A DNA stretch of 64,000 nucleotides from JBDSSS01 sp963764195 (GTDB taxonomy: Bacteria > Actinomycetota > Actinomycetes > Actinomycetales > Dermatophilaceae): NCBI GenBank assembly GCA_963764195.1, contig CAVXRG010000010.1:186001-250000 (forward strand), read 5' to 3'. This document shows positions 33,134-41,411 of the stretch, one piece after another (within the stretch, counting starts at the first letter, position 1; each line of letters opens with the position of its first letter). The notes under the pieces are model-generated. The model searched no databases. It saw only the letters and a list, made by a program, of their open reading frames with translations, and was not told the origin of the DNA. The position numbers and the translations under genes are program-made.

Positions 33134-36100
33134 GTGATCTTGACCAGCAGCATGGACCGCGCCCGGCGCCGCTCGTACGGGCGCTACACCGGCGAACTGT
33201 CCCAGGCCCAGCTGGACCGCTACTTCCACCTCGACGCCGCCGACCGCCGGCTCGTCGAGGCCCGCCGCGGCGCGCACAACCGGCTCGGCTTCGCCGTCCA
33301 GCTCGGCACGGTGCGGTTCCTGGGCACGTTCTTGCCCGACCCGACCGACGTTCCAGCACCGGTGGTTGCCTACACCGCCGCGCAACTCGATATCGACGAC
33401 CCGGCCGTGCTCAAGGACTACGCACGGCGCCGCTCCACCCAGTGGGAGCATGCCGAGCAGATCCAACGCGCCTACGGCTACCGAGACTTCTCCGATCCCG
33501 ACGTGCAGACCGACTTGGCCGGTTGGCTGGCGGCCCGGGCCCGCACCACGACCGACCCTGCCGGGATGATGTTCGATCTGGCCACCGCCCGCCTGGTCGA
33601 GGCGAAGGTGTTGCTGCCCGGGCCCAGCGTGTTGCTGCGCTTCGTCGCGACCGCGCGGGAGCAGGCGGCGCAACAACTGCACGCAGAGCTTGCCGGGCTC
33701 CCCGACGAGCAGCAACGACGACAGCTCACGGGCCTGCTGATCGTCGACGAGCCCAACCGCACCTCCCGGCTCGAGCTGTTGCGCCGCGGGCCGACCAGTG
33801 TCACCGCCGCTGGGCTGCTCGGCGCCCTGGACCGCCTCGCCGAGGTCCGCCAGCTGGGCGTCGCAGGGCTGGACCTGTCCGGGGTGCCAGCCGGGCGGGT
33901 CGCCACCCTCGCCCGCCACGGCCAGGCGGCCCGAGCGCAGGCGCTGGAACGGATGGCCGAGCCGCGGCGCACCGCCACCTTGCTCGCTGCCGCCCGGCAG
34001 CTGGAGACCGACGCCACCGACGACGTGCTCGACCTGCTCGACCGGCTGCTCGCGGGGCTGCTGGCCCGCAGTCAGCGCGTCGAGCAGCGGGACCGGCTAC
34101 GCGGCCTGCCTGCCCTCGACGTCGCCGCCCGGTCGCTTCGTGACGCTGTCGCCGTGCTGCTCGACCCGCCCGACGCCGGTCGGGGCGGTCTGCCCGCGAT
34201 CTGGGTGACGTTGGAACAGCGCGGCATGTCCCGCGCCCAACTCACCGGCGCGGTACACGCCGTCAGTGAGCTGTCACGAGAGCCGGAGTCGTGGGTCGAA
34301 CAGCTGCTCGCCCGTTACAGCAATATCCGCCGATTCCTGCCCGCTCTGCTCGACGGCCTGCAGTTGGGTGCGACCACGGGTGGGCAGCCGGTCCTGGCCG
34401 CGCTCGACGCGCTCCGCAGCCTGGAAGGCCGCCGGCAGGTGCACACCGACGAGGTGCCGATGGAGTTGGTCACCGGCGTGTGGCTCCGGCTGGTCACCGC
34501 GCCGGAGGGGCGGCTTGATCGCCGCGCGTACACCTTCTGCGTGCTCGAGCGGCTGCGGGACGCGCTGCGGCGACGAGACGTTTTCGCCCCGGCCAGCTCA
34601 CGGTGGGCAGATCCCCGCGCCCGGCTCATCACCGGACCGGCCTGGGAGGCCGCCCGGGACGAGGTCTGCCGCAGTCTTGGCCACGACGTGTCCGCGGACC
34701 GCGAACTGGCCGAGCTGACCGGCGAGCTCGACGCCGCCTACCGGGCGGTCGCCGCCCGGCTGCCCGACAATACGGCGGTGCGGGTGGAGACCGTTGACGG
34801 CCGGGACCGGCCGGTGCTTACCGCGCTGGACCGCCTCGACGAGCCGGCCACCCTGCTCGCCTTGCGGGAGCAGGGTGGCCGGCTGCTGCCGCGGGTGGAG
34901 CTGCCCGACCTGCTGCTCGAGGTCGCCGGGTGGACCGGCTTCCCGACAGAGTTCACCCACGTCTCCGAAGGCGCCAGCCGCGCCGATGACTTGCATCTGT
35001 CGGTGTGCGCCGTACTCATCGCCGAGGCCTGCAACATCGGCCTCGAACCGCTGGTCCAACCCGACCGGCCGGCGCTGACCCGGGCACGACTGTCCTGGGT
35101 CGAGCAGAACTACCTCCGCGCCGACACCCTTACCGCCGCCAACGCCCGACTCGTCGCCGCCCAAAGCGACATCCCTCTCGCCCGCACCTGGGGCGGCGGT
35201 GAGGTCGCCTCCGCTGACGGGCTGCGCTTCGTCGTGCCCGTTCGCACCCTGAACGCCGGACCCAACCCGCGCTACTTCGGCCCCGGCCGAGGCGTCACCT
35301 ACCTCAACTTCTTATCCGACCAGTTCTCGGGCTTCCACGCCATTGTCGTCCCCGGCACCCTGCGCGACAGCCTCTACATCCTCGAAGGCCTCCTCGAGCA
35401 ACAGACCAGCCTGCGCCCGACCGAGCTGATGACCGACACCGCCGGCTACACCGACATCGTCTTCGGCCTCTTCCGCCTGCTCGGCTACCAGTTCAGCCCC
35501 CGCCTCGCCGACCTCGGCGACGCCCGATTCTGGCGCACCGACCGGGCCGCCGACTACGGCCCGCTGAACGGGATTGCCCGCCACCGAGTCGACACCGCAC
35601 TGATCGCTACCCACTGGGATGACCTGCTGCGCGTCGCCGGCAGCCTGTCCACCGGGACCGTGCGCGCCTCCGAACTACTACGCGTCCTCCAAGGCGGTGG
35701 ACGACCCACCCCCACCGGGCGCGCCATCGCAGAACTCGGCCGAATGGCCAAGACGCTCTACCTGCTCGCCTACCTCGACGACGAGCCCTACCGGCGGCGC
35801 ATCCTCACCCAGCTCAACCGCACCGAAGCCCGACATGCCCTGGCCCGCCAGGTCTTCCACGGACAGCGCGGCCAACTCCGGCAGCGCTACCGCGAGGGAC
35901 AAGAAGACCAGCTCGGCGCCCTCGGCCTGGTCGTCAACGCGATCGTGTTGTGGAACACCCGCTACCTCGACGCCGCCCTCTCCCAGCTCCGCAGCGACGG
36001 GTCCCCAGTCCACGACGCTGACGCCGAGCGGCTCTCCCCGCTCGGCCACGAACACATCAACCTCCTCGGCCGCTACCGCTTCACCCACCCCGACGACCTC

Positions 36101-36148
36101 GACGGACGTCTTCGGCCGCTCCGGAACCCAGCCACCGCGCAAGACTGA
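33134..36148 (+). CDS. tnpA: Tn3-family transposase TnpA
   Basis: A full-length 1004-residue Tn3-family transposase that carries out replicative transposition. The N-terminal DNA-binding part includes GRYTGELSQAQLDRYFHLDA. The DDE catalytic region begins near MTDTAGYTDIVFGLFRLLGY (residue 770), with LADLGDARFWRTD and the C-terminal MAKTLYLLAYLDDEPYRRRI and VVNAIVLWNTRYLDAALSQL segments, all typical of the DDE_Tnp_Tn3 domain. GTG at 33134 follows a GAAGAGG site; an in-frame ATG lies at 33152. The gene ends 17 bp from the right terminal repeat and appears intact, so the element may still move. Confidence 0.95.
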   Translation: MILTSSMDRARRRSYGRYTGELSQAQLDRYFHLDAADRRLVEARRGAHNRLGFAVQLGTVRFLGTFLPDPTDVPAPVVAYTAAQLDIDDPAVLKDYARRRSTQWEHAEQIQRAYGYRDFSDPDVQTDLAGWLAARARTTTDPAGMMFDLATARLVEAKVLLPGPSVLLRFVATAREQAAQQLHAELAGLPDEQQRRQLTGLLIVDEPNRTSRLELLRRGPTSVTAAGLLGALDRLAEVRQLGVAGLDLSGVPAGRVATLARHGQAARAQALERMAEPRRTATLLAAARQLETDATDDVLDLLDRLLAGLLARSQRVEQRDRLRGLPALDVAARSLRDAVAVLLDPPDAGRGGLPAIWVTLEQRGMSRAQLTGAVHAVSELSREPESWVEQLLARYSNIRRFLPALLDGLQLGATTGGQPVLAALDALRSLEGRRQVHTDEVPMELVTGVWLRLVTAPEGRLDRRAYTFCVLERLRDALRRRDVFAPASSRWADPRARLITGPAWEAARDEVCRSLGHDVSADRELAELTGELDAAYRAVAARLPDNTAVRVETVDGRDRPVLTALDRLDEPATLLALREQGGRLLPRVELPDLLLEVAGWTGFPTEFTHVSEGASRADDLHLSVCAVLIAEACNIGLEPLVQPDRPALTRARLSWVEQNYLRADTLTAANARLVAAQSDIPLARTWGGGEVASADGLRFVVPVRTLNAGPNPRYFGPGRGVTYLNFLSDQFSGFHAIVVPGTLRDSLYILEGLLEQQTSLRPTELMTDTAGYTDIVFGLFRLLGYQFSPRLADLGDARFWRTDRAADYGPLNGIARHRVDTALIATHWDDLLRVAGSLSTGTVRASELLRVLQGGGRPTPTGRAIAELGRMAKTLYLLAYLDDEPYRRRILTQLNRTEARHALARQVFHGQRGQLRQRYREGQEDQLGALGLVVNAIVLWNTRYLDAALSQLRSDGSPVHDADAERLSPLGHEHINLLGRYRFTHPDDLDGRLRPLRNPATAQD

Positions 36149-36165
36149 AGGACCAGCGACCACGC

Positions 36166-36206
36166 GCCGTTACCGGAGGATCCTGCGCGGTTGCTACTCA
36201 CACCCA
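36166..36206 (-). repeat. Right terminal inverted repeat (IRR)
   Basis: This is the reverse complement of the left end across 41 bp, sharing AGGATCCTGCGC and GTTGCTACTC blocks read on the plus strand. It lies 17 bp after the TnpA stop, the usual position in Tn3 elements. Confidence 0.88.
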
Positions 36207-36342
36207 GACTTCGGTCTACGAGGCAAACCACGACACGCGGGTCCAGCCGCTCGCCCCACCGGTCGGACGGCAGGCGGGCCTCGCGCCGGTCGTGTCGGGG
36301 GACTTCGTCAAGGGGTGGCTCGAGGCGATCACCGTCGGCTGA
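36207..36342 (+). pseudogene. 3' part of the decayed isopenicillin-N-synthase-like gene
   Basis: Directly after the right target duplication, one frame reads SVYEANHDTRVQPLAPPVG, then VVSGDFVKGWLEAI and stops at 36342. This fits the C-terminus of IPNS-family oxygenases, where N-x-D-x-x-V-x-P-L precedes the last helix. The first five bases (36207-36211) are the duplicated target. Joined to 27955-28103 the product would still need frameshifts and lacks the central jelly-roll part, so the gene was not functional at its present length. Confidence 0.65.
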
Positions 36343-36357
36343 GGTCTCCCCGGTGGG

Positions 36358-36837
36358 TCAGTCCTCGGTGGAGGCGACGTAGGTGCGCAGCGTGCTGAGG
36401 TCCTTGCCGAGCAGCTTGACGTCATAGCCGAGACCCGTGCTCGCCTCCGCCTTCGTCAGCGTGAACTCGTCGGCGCCGCCGAGGACGCGGACCTCGTCGA
36501 GGTTGGCGACGGTCCCGAGCATGATCGTCGCGGGTGCCGTGAAGTCGGTCGCGCTGACGGGCTTCTCCGGGTCGTCGAGGTTGACGGTGAGCTGGTAGGG
36601 CGTGGCTTTGGTGGCGAGGGCGATCGTGTAGGTCCCCGCATCGCCGAAGCCGGCCTGGCGCACGAGGCCGATGACCTTCGAGTTGTCCCCCGTCCAGTCG
36701 GTCCGGTTGGCCCAGAGGGAGTCAGCCCGGGCAGCGGCGCCGGCACCGGACCCCACCTCCATGCTGCCGTCGGCGGTGCAGCCGCCCAGACCGATCGCGG
36801 CGGCGATCACTCCGGCCGCGAGGGCGTGTTTGGTCAT
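36358..36837 (-). CDS. DUF4825-like lipoprotein
   Basis: A 159-residue lipoprotein. The signal peptide ends with the lipobox IGLGGCT (Cys near residue 20). The mature domain reads LWANRTDWTGDNSKVIGLV and later ATPYQLTVNLDDPEKP, which resembles DUF4825, where L-x-x-x-K/R-T-x-Y-x-G-D-N-S-x-V and Y-x-L-T-V-N-Y recur. Function unknown. The ATG at 36837 is chosen so that the signal peptide starts correctly. It begins the chromosomal sequence to the right of the transposon-split oxygenase relic and is convergent with it. Confidence 0.72.
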   Translation of the reverse strand: MTKHALAAGVIAAAIGLGGCTADGSMEVGSGAGAAARADSLWANRTDWTGDNSKVIGLVRQAGFGDAGTYTIALATKATPYQLTVNLDDPEKPVSATDFTAPATIMLGTVANLDEVRVLGGADEFTLTKAEASTGLGYDVKLLGKDLSTLRTYVASTED

Positions 36838-36942
36838 GGTGCGAACCCCTGTCGTCAGCCGCGCGCTCGCAGCGTGAGCGCCCACTCTAGAGCGCCGGAT
36901 CGCGCTCGCGCAGCCGTCCGGCCCCCACCGCTGCCCGCCGAC

Positions 36943-38301
36943 TCACCGGTGCTGGGCGGTCCAGGAGCCGGCGCGCGCGGCCTCGGCGATCTGGTCGGCG
37001 ATCTCGACGTGGTGCTCGCGGAGCAGACCCGTCGTGACGCGCACGTGCCCGCCCCCGTCGGCGCTCTCGTCGACGACGGTGAACGGGGTCCCGGGCGTGA
37101 CGGCGATGCCCCGCGCACCGAGGCGCAGCACGGCAGCGGACTCGTCGCGCACCGGGACCCAGATGTTGAGCCCGTCCGTGCCGGTCACCGCGATGCCGTG
37201 CTCGCCGAGGCGGTCGACGACGAGCTCGCGGCGCCGCGAGTACTCCGCCCGCGCCCGCCCGACGGCCTCGCGGGCGGAGCCGTCGAGCAGGAGGGAGGCG
37301 AGGATGCGCTGGAGCAGCCGGCTCGTCCAGCCCTGGCCGAGCGCACGGGTGCGGCGGACCGGCGAGAGCAGCGGGTCGGGACCGCTGATCGCGGCGAGGC
37401 GGAGGTCGGGTCCGTGGGACTTGCTGAAGCTGCGGACATGGAGCACCTGCTCGGGGATCCAGCGGCCGAGGCTGGTCGGCAGCGAGGTCGCGATGTCACC
37501 ACCCGAGTCGTCCTCGACGACGAAGCACGACGACCCCCGCAGCAGCGCGGCGAGGCGGGCCGCGCGGGTCGGTGACATCGAGACGCCCGTCGGGTTCTGG
37601 CCGCGCGGCTGGACGAACAGGGCGGTGGGTCGGCGCTCGAGGGCCGCCTGGACGGCATCGAGCTCGACGCCGCTGGCGTCGAGGGGGAGGCCGGCCACCT
37701 CCACACCCCGGTCCTCGAGCAGGTCGAGCAGCGGGGGGAAGCCCGGGTTCTCGACGAGGACGAGGTCGCCGGGGCGCAGCAGCGTGCGCACGATGAGATC
37801 GAGCGCGTCCATGGCGCCGTCGACGACGAGGAGGTCCTCCACGGCATACGGCCACTGGTCGATGAGGGCGGCGCGCAGCTCGGCGAGCAGGGGATCGTCG
37901 AGGTAGCTGCCGGGGGTCGGGGTCGCGGTGAGACCGGCGAGGACCGGACCGAGGTCGGGCAGCAGGGCCGCGTCGGGGATGCCGGTGGACAGGTCGAGGG
38001 TCACCTCCGACTCGTGGCGCAGGGCCCGCGCGTAGCGGTCCCCACCGGGGTGGCCGGTGGGGGCGACCGTCGTGCCGCGGCGCCCGTCGGAGCGGATCGT
38101 GCCCGAGCGGGCGAGCATCTGCCAGGCCGCGCTCACCGTCGTCGGCGAGACCATCAGCTCCTCGGCTACCCGGCGGATCGGTGGCAGGTGGTCCCCGGAC
38201 GCGAGCACCCCGTCGCGGATGGCGCGGGTCACCGACTGGGCCAGGCCCTTGGCGGTGGGCGCGTCGAGGCGTTCCTCGAGGGCAGACAGGACGGCGCGCA
38301 T
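36943..38301 (-). CDS. MocR-type transcription factor (GntR HTH fused to aminotransferase fold)
   Basis: A 452-residue MocR-family regulator. A GntR winged helix occupies residues 1-80 (LPPIRRVAEELMVSPTTVSA), then a linker, then a class I aminotransferase-like domain. PLP-binding features are VDGAMDALDLIV (about 150), the QPRGQNPTGVSMSP Asn loop (about 222) and the SFSKSHGPDLRLA Lys (about 284). In this family the PLP domain senses an amine or aldehyde and the HTH controls adjacent catabolic genes. It is divergent from the dehydrogenase and aminotransferase genes, its probable targets. Confidence 0.9.
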   Translation of the reverse strand: MRAVLSALEERLDAPTAKGLAQSVTRAIRDGVLASGDHLPPIRRVAEELMVSPTTVSAAWQMLARSGTIRSDGRRGTTVAPTGHPGGDRYARALRHESEVTLDLSTGIPDAALLPDLGPVLAGLTATPTPGSYLDDPLLAELRAALIDQWPYAVEDLLVVDGAMDALDLIVRTLLRPGDLVLVENPGFPPLLDLLEDRGVEVAGLPLDASGVELDAVQAALERRPTALFVQPRGQNPTGVSMSPTRAARLAALLRGSSCFVVEDDSGGDIATSLPTSLGRWIPEQVLHVRSFSKSHGPDLRLAAISGPDPLLSPVRRTRALGQGWTSRLLQRILASLLLDGSAREAVGRARAEYSRRRELVVDRLGEHGIAVTGTDGLNIWVPVRDESAAVLRLGARGIAVTPGTPFTVVDESADGGGHVRVTTGLLREHHVEIADQIAEAARAGSWTAQHR

Positions 38302-38333
38302 CTTTGTAGTGTATCAAAAGGTGCTTTGTGTGG
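38302..38333. promoter_or_regulatory. Putative MocR operator (direct repeat)
   Basis: CTTTGTAGTG at 38302-38311 is repeated as CTTTGTGTGG at 38324-38333, with starts 22 bp (about two helix turns) apart and ATCAAAAG between them. The 59-bp gap is AT-rich for this genome and separates MocR from the dehydrogenase gene. MocR-family regulators often bind two direct repeats of this spacing. Binding is inferred. Confidence 0.55.
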
Positions 38334-38360
38334 CAGGTAGGTGGGACGTAATCTGTGACC

Positions 38361-39872
38361 ATGACGACGACCGAGACCGCCTCCGTGACGCCCATCGACC
38401 ACTGGATCTCCGGGACCCGCACGCGGGGCACGTCCGGTCGCACCGCACCCGTGCACGACCCCGCCACGGGGCGGCAGACCGGCGAGGTCACCCTCGCCTC
38501 CGCCGGTGAGGTCGACGCGGCGGTCAAGGTCGCCGCGGCCGCCGCCCGCGACTGGCGCACGAGCTCGCTGTCGAAGCGGGCCGGGGTGCTCTTCGCCTTC
38601 CGCGAGCTGCTCCACAGCCGCTCCGACGAGCTCGCGGCCATCATCACCGCGGAGCACGGCAAGGTCCTGTCCGACGCCGCGGGAGAGATCGCTCGCGGGC
38701 TCGAGAACGCCGAGTTCGCCACCGGAGTCCCTCAGCTGCTCAAGGGCGGCTTCTCCGAGCAGGCGAGCGCCGGGGTCGACGTCTACCAGCTGCGCCAGGC
38801 GCTGGGCGTCGTCGCCGGGATCACTCCCTTCAACTTCCCCGCGATGGTGCCGCTGTGGATGTGCTGCAACGCGATCGCGTGCGGCAACGCCTTCATCCTC
38901 AAGCCGAGCGAGAAGGACCCGTCCGCCTCGCTCTTCCTCGCCGAGCTGTGGCAGCAGGCCGGACTGCCCGACGGCGTCTTCACCGTCATCCAGGGTGACA
39001 AGGAGGCGGTCGACGCGATCCTCGACAACGACGAGATCGCAGCGGTCAGCTTTGTCGGCTCGACGCCCATCGCGAAGTACATCTACGAGCGGGGGACCGC
39101 CAACGGCAAGCGGGTCCAGGCCCTCGGCGGCGCGAAGAACCATGCGCTCGTGCTCCCCGATGCCGACATCGACATGGCCGCGGACGCGATCGTCTCGGCC
39201 GCGTACGGCGCGGCCGGCGAACGCTGCATGGCGCTGTCCGTCGCGGTCGCCGTCGGCGACGTCGGCGACGCGCTCGTCTCCGCCGTCTCCTCGCGGCTGC
39301 CGAAGCTCACCATCGGTGACGGCGCGGCCGAGGGCACCGACATGGGCCCGCTCATCACGAGCGAGCACCGCGACAAGGTCGCCGGCTACATCGCCGCGGG
39401 CGCCGAGGCCGGGGCGACGGTCGTCGTCGACGGCCGCGACCAGCAGGTGCCGACCGAGGGGTACTTCCTCGGGATGACGCTGCTCGACGACGTCACCTCC
39501 GACATGACGGTCTACCGCGACGAGATCTTCGGGCCCGTGCTGTCCGTCGTCCGGGTCGACACCTTCGAGGAGGGCCTGGCCCTGATCAACTCCAACCAGT
39601 ACGCCAACGGCACCGCGATCTTCACCCGTGACGGGGGCGCGGCCCGGCGCTTCCAGAACGAGGTCGAGGTGGGGATGGTCGGCATCAACGTGCCGATCCC
39701 CGTTCCGGTCGCCTACTACTCCTTCGGCGGCTGGAAGGACTCGCTCTTCGGCGACACCCACATGTACGGCCCCGAGGGCATCAACTTCTACACCCGCGGC
39801 AAGGTCGTCACGCAGCGCTGGCCCGACCCGGCGACCTCCTCGGTCGACCTCGGCTTCCCGCGCACCCGCTGA
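38361..39872 (+). CDS. mmsA: CoA-acylating methylmalonate-semialdehyde dehydrogenase
   Basis: A 503-residue aldehyde dehydrogenase of the MmsA/IolA type that converts methylmalonate or malonate semialdehyde with NAD and CoA to propionyl- or acetyl-CoA, in valine, beta-alanine or inositol breakdown. The substrate region GVVAGITPFNFPAMVPLWMC (about residue 150), FVGSTPIAKYIYERG (about 233) and the catalytic Cys in AAGERCMALSVAVAVG (about 287) are present, together with GMVGINVPIPVPVAYYSFGG near the C-terminus, specific for this clade. ATG at 38361 is used. It is followed 66 bp later by a class III aminotransferase. Confidence 0.93.
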   Translation: MTTTETASVTPIDHWISGTRTRGTSGRTAPVHDPATGRQTGEVTLASAGEVDAAVKVAAAAARDWRTSSLSKRAGVLFAFRELLHSRSDELAAIITAEHGKVLSDAAGEIARGLENAEFATGVPQLLKGGFSEQASAGVDVYQLRQALGVVAGITPFNFPAMVPLWMCCNAIACGNAFILKPSEKDPSASLFLAELWQQAGLPDGVFTVIQGDKEAVDAILDNDEIAAVSFVGSTPIAKYIYERGTANGKRVQALGGAKNHALVLPDADIDMAADAIVSAAYGAAGERCMALSVAVAVGDVGDALVSAVSSRLPKLTIGDGAAEGTDMGPLITSEHRDKVAGYIAAGAEAGATVVVDGRDQQVPTEGYFLGMTLLDDVTSDMTVYRDEIFGPVLSVVRVDTFEEGLALINSNQYANGTAIFTRDGGAARRFQNEVEVGMVGINVPIPVPVAYYSFGGWKDSLFGDTHMYGPEGINFYTRGKVVTQRWPDPATSSVDLGFPRTR

Positions 39873-39938
39873 CCGCGCCCGCGCACCCACCCAGACTCAG
39901 CGGCATACGCCGGAATCCCACGGACGAGAGAGATTTTC

Positions 39939-41321
39939 ATGACCGACATCGACGAGCGCACCAGCGTGGCAGGCCGACTCGACGCCCTCACCGAGGCCGA
40001 CGTGCGGGCGCTGGACCGCGCCCATGTCTTCCACTCGTGGTCGGCTCAGGGTCTCATCGACCCGCTGCCGATCGCCCGTGCGGAGGGGTCGCACTTCTGG
40101 GACTACGCCGGCAAGCGCTACCTCGACTTCAGCAGCCAGCTCGTCAACATCAACATCGGCTACCAGCACCCCAAGGTGATCGCCGCGATCCAGGAGCAGG
40201 CCGGGCGGCTCGCCACGATCCAGCCCTCCTTCGCCAACGACGCGCGGGGTGAGGCCGCCCGGCTGATCACCGACGTGGCGCCCGACGGGATGAACTTCGT
40301 CTTCTTCACCAACGGTGGGGCCGAGGCAAACGAGAACGCGATCCGGATGGCGCGCCTGCACACGGGCCGGCACAAGGTGATGGCCACCTACCGCAGCTAC
40401 CACGGCGCCACGTCGGCGGCGATCACGATGACCGGGGACCCGCGTCGCTGGCCGTCGGAGCCTGGGGAGCCCGGTGTCGTCCACTTCTGGGGTCCCTACA
40501 CCTACCGTTCGGCGTTCCACTCCGAGAACGAGGAGCAGGAGCGCGACCGCGCGCTGGCGCACCTGCGCGACACCCTCATGGTCGAGGGCGCACACACCGT
40601 CGCGGCGATCATCCTCGAGACCGTCGTCGGCACGAACGGCATCCTCGTGCCGCCGGACGGTTACCTCGCCGGCGTCCGCGAGATCTGCGACGAGCACGGC
40701 ATCATGCTCATCGCCGACGAGGTGATGGCGGGCTTCGGCCGGTGCGGCGAGTGGTTCGCCGTGGACCGCTGGGGCGTCACGCCCGACCTCATCACCTTCG
40801 CCAAGGGGGTCAACTCCGGCTACGTCCCGATGGGCGGCGTCATCCTCTCCGACCCGATCCGCGCGACGTTCGACACGCGGCCCTACCCGGGCGGGCTCAC
40901 CTACTCCGGGCACCCGCTCGCTGCGGCGTCGGCCGTCGCGTCGATCACCGCCTTCCACGAGGAGGGCATCGTCGAGAACGCGCGGATGCTCGGGACCGAC
41001 GTCATCGGGCCCGGCCTGCGCGCGCTGGCCGAGAAGCACCCGAGCGTGGGCGACGTGCGCGGGCTGGGGGTGTTCTGGGCCGTCGAGCTCGTCAGGTCGC
41101 GCGAGACCCGGGAGCCGCTCGTGCCCTACAACGCCGCCGGGGATGCCGCGAAGCCGATGCTCGCCTTCGCCGGTGCCTGCAAGGAGCGCGGGCTGTGGCC
41201 CTTCGTCCACTTCAACCGGACGCACGTCGTGCCGCCCTGCACGACGACGCCGGACGAGGTGCAGGGCGGCCTGGCCATCCTCGACGAGGCCCTCACCGTC
41301 GCAGACGAGTTCACCGTCTGA
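39939..41321 (+). CDS. Class III PLP aminotransferase (omega-amino acid type)
   Basis: A 460-residue PLP-dependent transaminase of the beta-alanine:pyruvate/taurine:pyruvate type. Visible features are FFTNGGAEANENAIRMAR (PLP phosphate loop, about residue 126), the SYHGATSAAIT motif (about 154), LIADEVMAGFGRCGEWFAVD (Asp for the pyridine nitrogen, about 257) and the Schiff-base Lys in ITFAKGVNSGYVPMGGV (about 288). Its partner MmsA oxidises the semialdehyde that such an enzyme makes from beta-alanine or 3-aminoisobutyrate, so the two form a likely degradative pair under MocR control. Substrate not proven. GAGAGAG site before the ATG. Confidence 0.88.
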   Translation: MTDIDERTSVAGRLDALTEADVRALDRAHVFHSWSAQGLIDPLPIARAEGSHFWDYAGKRYLDFSSQLVNINIGYQHPKVIAAIQEQAGRLATIQPSFANDARGEAARLITDVAPDGMNFVFFTNGGAEANENAIRMARLHTGRHKVMATYRSYHGATSAAITMTGDPRRWPSEPGEPGVVHFWGPYTYRSAFHSENEEQERDRALAHLRDTLMVEGAHTVAAIILETVVGTNGILVPPDGYLAGVREICDEHGIMLIADEVMAGFGRCGEWFAVDRWGVTPDLITFAKGVNSGYVPMGGVILSDPIRATFDTRPYPGGLTYSGHPLAAASAVASITAFHEEGIVENARMLGTDVIGPGLRALAEKHPSVGDVRGLGVFWAVELVRSRETREPLVPYNAAGDAAKPMLAFAGACKERGLWPFVHFNRTHVVPPCTTTPDEVQGGLAILDEALTVADEFTV

Positions 41322-41411
41322 CCCGTCGACCAGCGCCGCCCCGACCACCGCACGTTTGGTAGCCCGGGCGACGACGTGGGCGCCGGCGGGGGTATGCCGC
41401 TCAGCGCAGGC

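Larger units (their letters stand above)
28104..36206. mobile_element. Tn3-family transposon with ABC/secreted-protein cargo
   Basis: An 8.1-kb unit bounded by matching terminal inverted repeats (28104-28144 and 36166-36206) and a 5-bp direct repeat of target DNA. The contents in order are: a fragment of another Tn3 transposase, a cargo operon (secreted protein, ABC ATPase, two membrane proteins), a tyrosine recombinase read leftwards, a resolution-site candidate, and an intact TnpA read rightwards ending 17 bp from the right repeat. The tyrosine recombinase in place of a serine resolvase recalls the Tn4430 type of Tn3 element. The cargo genes 28.8-31.9 kb have visibly lower GC and more mixed codon use than the chromosome. 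The insertion splits an oxygenase relic. Confidence 0.9.
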
